A stretch of 64,000 nt of DNA from Pyropia yezoensis (Eukaryota > Rhodophyta > Bangiophyceae > Bangiales > Bangiaceae): positions 8,944,545-9,008,544 of the forward strand of contig CM020620.1 in the NCBI GenBank assembly GCA_009829735.1, given 5' to 3'. The first letter of the stretch is position 1; every line of letters begins with the position of its first letter. Shown in pieces: positions 61,946-64,000 of the stretch. A program made the position numbers and the translations under genes. The notes beneath the pieces were generated by a model, which saw only the letters and a program-made list of their open reading frames with translations, searched no databases and was not told the DNA's origin.

Positions 61946-64000
61946 GACCACGAACCCCGCTGCCAGCGCGAGGCGGCAGAAGGCGTGTGGTGAGCAGGGC
62001 TTGGTCGCTGCGGAGGGGAGGGCGGGTGGTCGCTGTGAAGAGGTGGGGGGGGGGGGTCTTGGCTGGTACGGATGGAGGGAGAGGATCGGCTCTGGGCTCG
62101 GGGGACTCTGCCCATTTATGCAGGAGATTGGCCCCCCCAAACGTATCCACCAAGCTGTGGGCGACCTCCGTCGGGCATGCAGCTGAAGATTGCCTACCCC
62201 CAGCTAAGCCGGTTGTGTATGCACGACGGTACGTCCCCGAGCCTGGATGTGGCAGCTCGGAATACCCCGTCGTAACCTGGGTAGCGCTCCTGTCGAGGAG
62301 CCACCAGGATCAGGATATCCATCAGGGCAGTACGGGCTCTCCCGTATGGCACCTCTCCAGTGCTCTGACGGTGCGTACAGTGCAAAACGTACTGCACGGC
62401 CCTGTTCCACCCCATGGCCGTTTGGTTACGCTCCCCCCCGATAGGTGATCTGTACCGGCTGCGATTGGCACCTCTCGCTGGCCCGGGCGGTTGCGCGGTC
62501 GCCCCAGGGCCCAGGTGCCGCCACTGCCCTTTCGGCTCTCCAAGCGCCTTCACGCTCCCCTGCTGAGCGTCGTTCCAGTATATATTCAAGGTACTACTGA
62601 ACGCCGCCCTGTCGGGGCTCGAAGGGCCCAGTCGCCGGGCATGGCCTTGCCCGCTGGTTCGTCCTATGATCTCCGAGTTTCGCCTCTGCGTCATGCGCCA
62701 GCGCCCCCCCCCTGTCACAACGGCGTGGGGCGGACGCTGGGTGGTGGACGCGGGTGCTCAGTACTCCCCGCCCGGGGGCGCGGTGGAGGGGCGGCCGCTA
62801 CTGTACGCGTAGCTCTGCCGCTCGCGACTCGCCGGAATGGACGCTCATTGTCACCCGCGACAAACGGCAGGCGACAGAGGTCCGGGCAAGCGCCGGCTGA
62901 GACCCACAGTGTCAGGAGCGGCCAGCAGGTGACTTCACAGCCGAGATCCCCGACCACGCATTCATTACCTTCGCATCCGTCCATGGGGCCTGTGACCAGT
63001 ATCTATCCACTTATTTTTGTACATCCCAGATAGATTAATGTATGCATTAATACACTAAATCGATTTTTAATTTATCTACTTTTTTTGCTGGACTGGGCTT
63101 GAAGTCGCTGATGCGACAACGTGGAGCGCGCCCCTTGCTTTGTCGCCCAGGAACTATGCTCTACACCTGCTCGCTCCTTTCAATCTTGTTGCTGATCTTG
63201 TTGTCGCTGAGGACGGTGCTCAAGGCGGCTATGGAACGGCTGCGAATCTCGATGGGGCGGCAGAGGCGACAGAGCCAGTGGCCGTAACAGTCTCGACAAT
63301 AGCGTTCTTCAGCGCCGCACCGACCCCCGACCGTACATGGCCCGTGCTAGAATCAGAGTGGGAGGGCCTGCGGCCAGGGCGGCGGTGAGGAAGTCTGCAG
63401 TGTCTGCGGCCGCAGTGGTCGCACAAGTGGCAGCGTCCGCGTGGGCGACGGACCGTCGCGCAACGCCAGTCCTGCTGTGTTTTCTCCGTGGCGTGGCGGG
63501 GGTAAAGAATGGGAGAACAAACAGGACGAGGGGCAGTGGGGAGGAGGGGCGGGGGGGAAGGGGGGCTCACCATGCATGTAGTTAAATATTGCATTAAAAA
63601 CGGGAAAGCGCCAACTGATTAACCTGTCATTTATTCGTCTGTTTAGAATTCTATTAATTTAATGCATCGTTTCATTAGTGCCGACCATGGTGTACAGTAG
63701 TGTACGCCGCAGTATCGTACCAGATACTGATTGGGCGAGGGGCACGTGTCCCATTTCTACGGCAGCGCCACGGCTCGTCCGCTGCTTTTTTTAGGCGGAG
63801 AAGACCTTCGCCGGGATCACGACGACCACGATGGCTGACCTACGTACAGTACAGTACAGTATTCACACTGAGTCCCCTACATATTTGAAGAGGTCTCAAC
63901 GTTGAGCCCCTCCCCGGCCTGTCTGGCTCAGCCGCGCCCCACTCCACCCAAGCCTCCACGTGGAGCCGGCCGTGCCGCGGTCACTGGAATTGGGGACAGG
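61946..64000. other. Upstream region of metalloprotease 2 to window end
   Basis: 62155-62540 is homologous to 31360-31770, and 63690-63850 to 32360-32540. The segment between (62600-63680) has no counterpart and includes AT-rich patches at 63000-63085 and 63580-63680. No gene is recognised. Confidence 0.5.
62112..62154 (-). promoter_or_regulatory. Conserved core-promoter block of metalloprotease gene 2
   Basis: On the minus strand: TTGGTGGATACG, a G/C run, then CTCCTGCATAAATGG, matching 31321-31361. TATA-like CATAAAT is at 62114-62120, about 170 bases before the ATG. Confidence 0.5.

Overview
The window looks like nuclear DNA of a very GC-rich, intron-poor eukaryote. The genes are monocistronic, on both strands and widely spaced. 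They carry long Ala/Gly/Pro low-complexity tails and AATAAA or TATA-like signals, and they sit among DNA transposons and a miniature LTR element. A bangiophycean red alga (Porphyra/Pyropia type) is my best guess from GC content, rarity of introns and the presence of a Hint-domain secreted protein. That is inference; no taxonomic marker such as an rRNA gene is present.

Layout. 0-24 kb is extremely GC-rich and holds five recognisable host genes: an AMPK/CAMK-like protein kinase (1745-3739, -), an ankyrin-repeat protein whose last ~130 codons lie in another frame (9292-12923, -), a three-finger C2H2 protein (14698-16539, -), the 3' exon or remnant of a folate-biopterin (BT1) transporter (about 20103-20822, +) and a secreted Hint-domain protein with a Thr/Pro stalk (21390-23792, -). 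The 3.7-9.3 kb stretch between the first two is filled with G- and C-homopolymers and has no supportable gene.

24-34 kb is mostly non-coding, with a 569-bp hAT-type MITE (27327-27895) next to a membrane-anchored HExxH zinc metalloprotease (28332-31163, -). 34.3-39.3 kb is a markedly more AT-rich gene desert. 39.4-45.4 kb is a transposon landing zone: a TRIM-like miniature LTR element with tRNA-like Pol III boxes in its repeats (39952-40609), a complete Tc1/mariner element with an uninterrupted DD34E transposase (42718-44050) and a 0.64-kb inverted-repeat element (44807-45444). A 2OG-Fe(II) oxygenase lies at 46952-48637 (+).

50.6-58.6 kb is dominated by repeats: a near-perfect triplicate 760-bp tandem array with nested 30-bp repeats, a pogo/Tigger-like transposase remnant, and second, inverted copies of both MITEs. 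59.1-64 kb holds a paralogue of the metalloprotease, with its promoter and upstream DNA duplicated as well.

The genes do not form an operon or pathway. The strongest shared story is architectural: one gene duplicated about 31 kb apart, with the intervening DNA populated by paired mobile elements.
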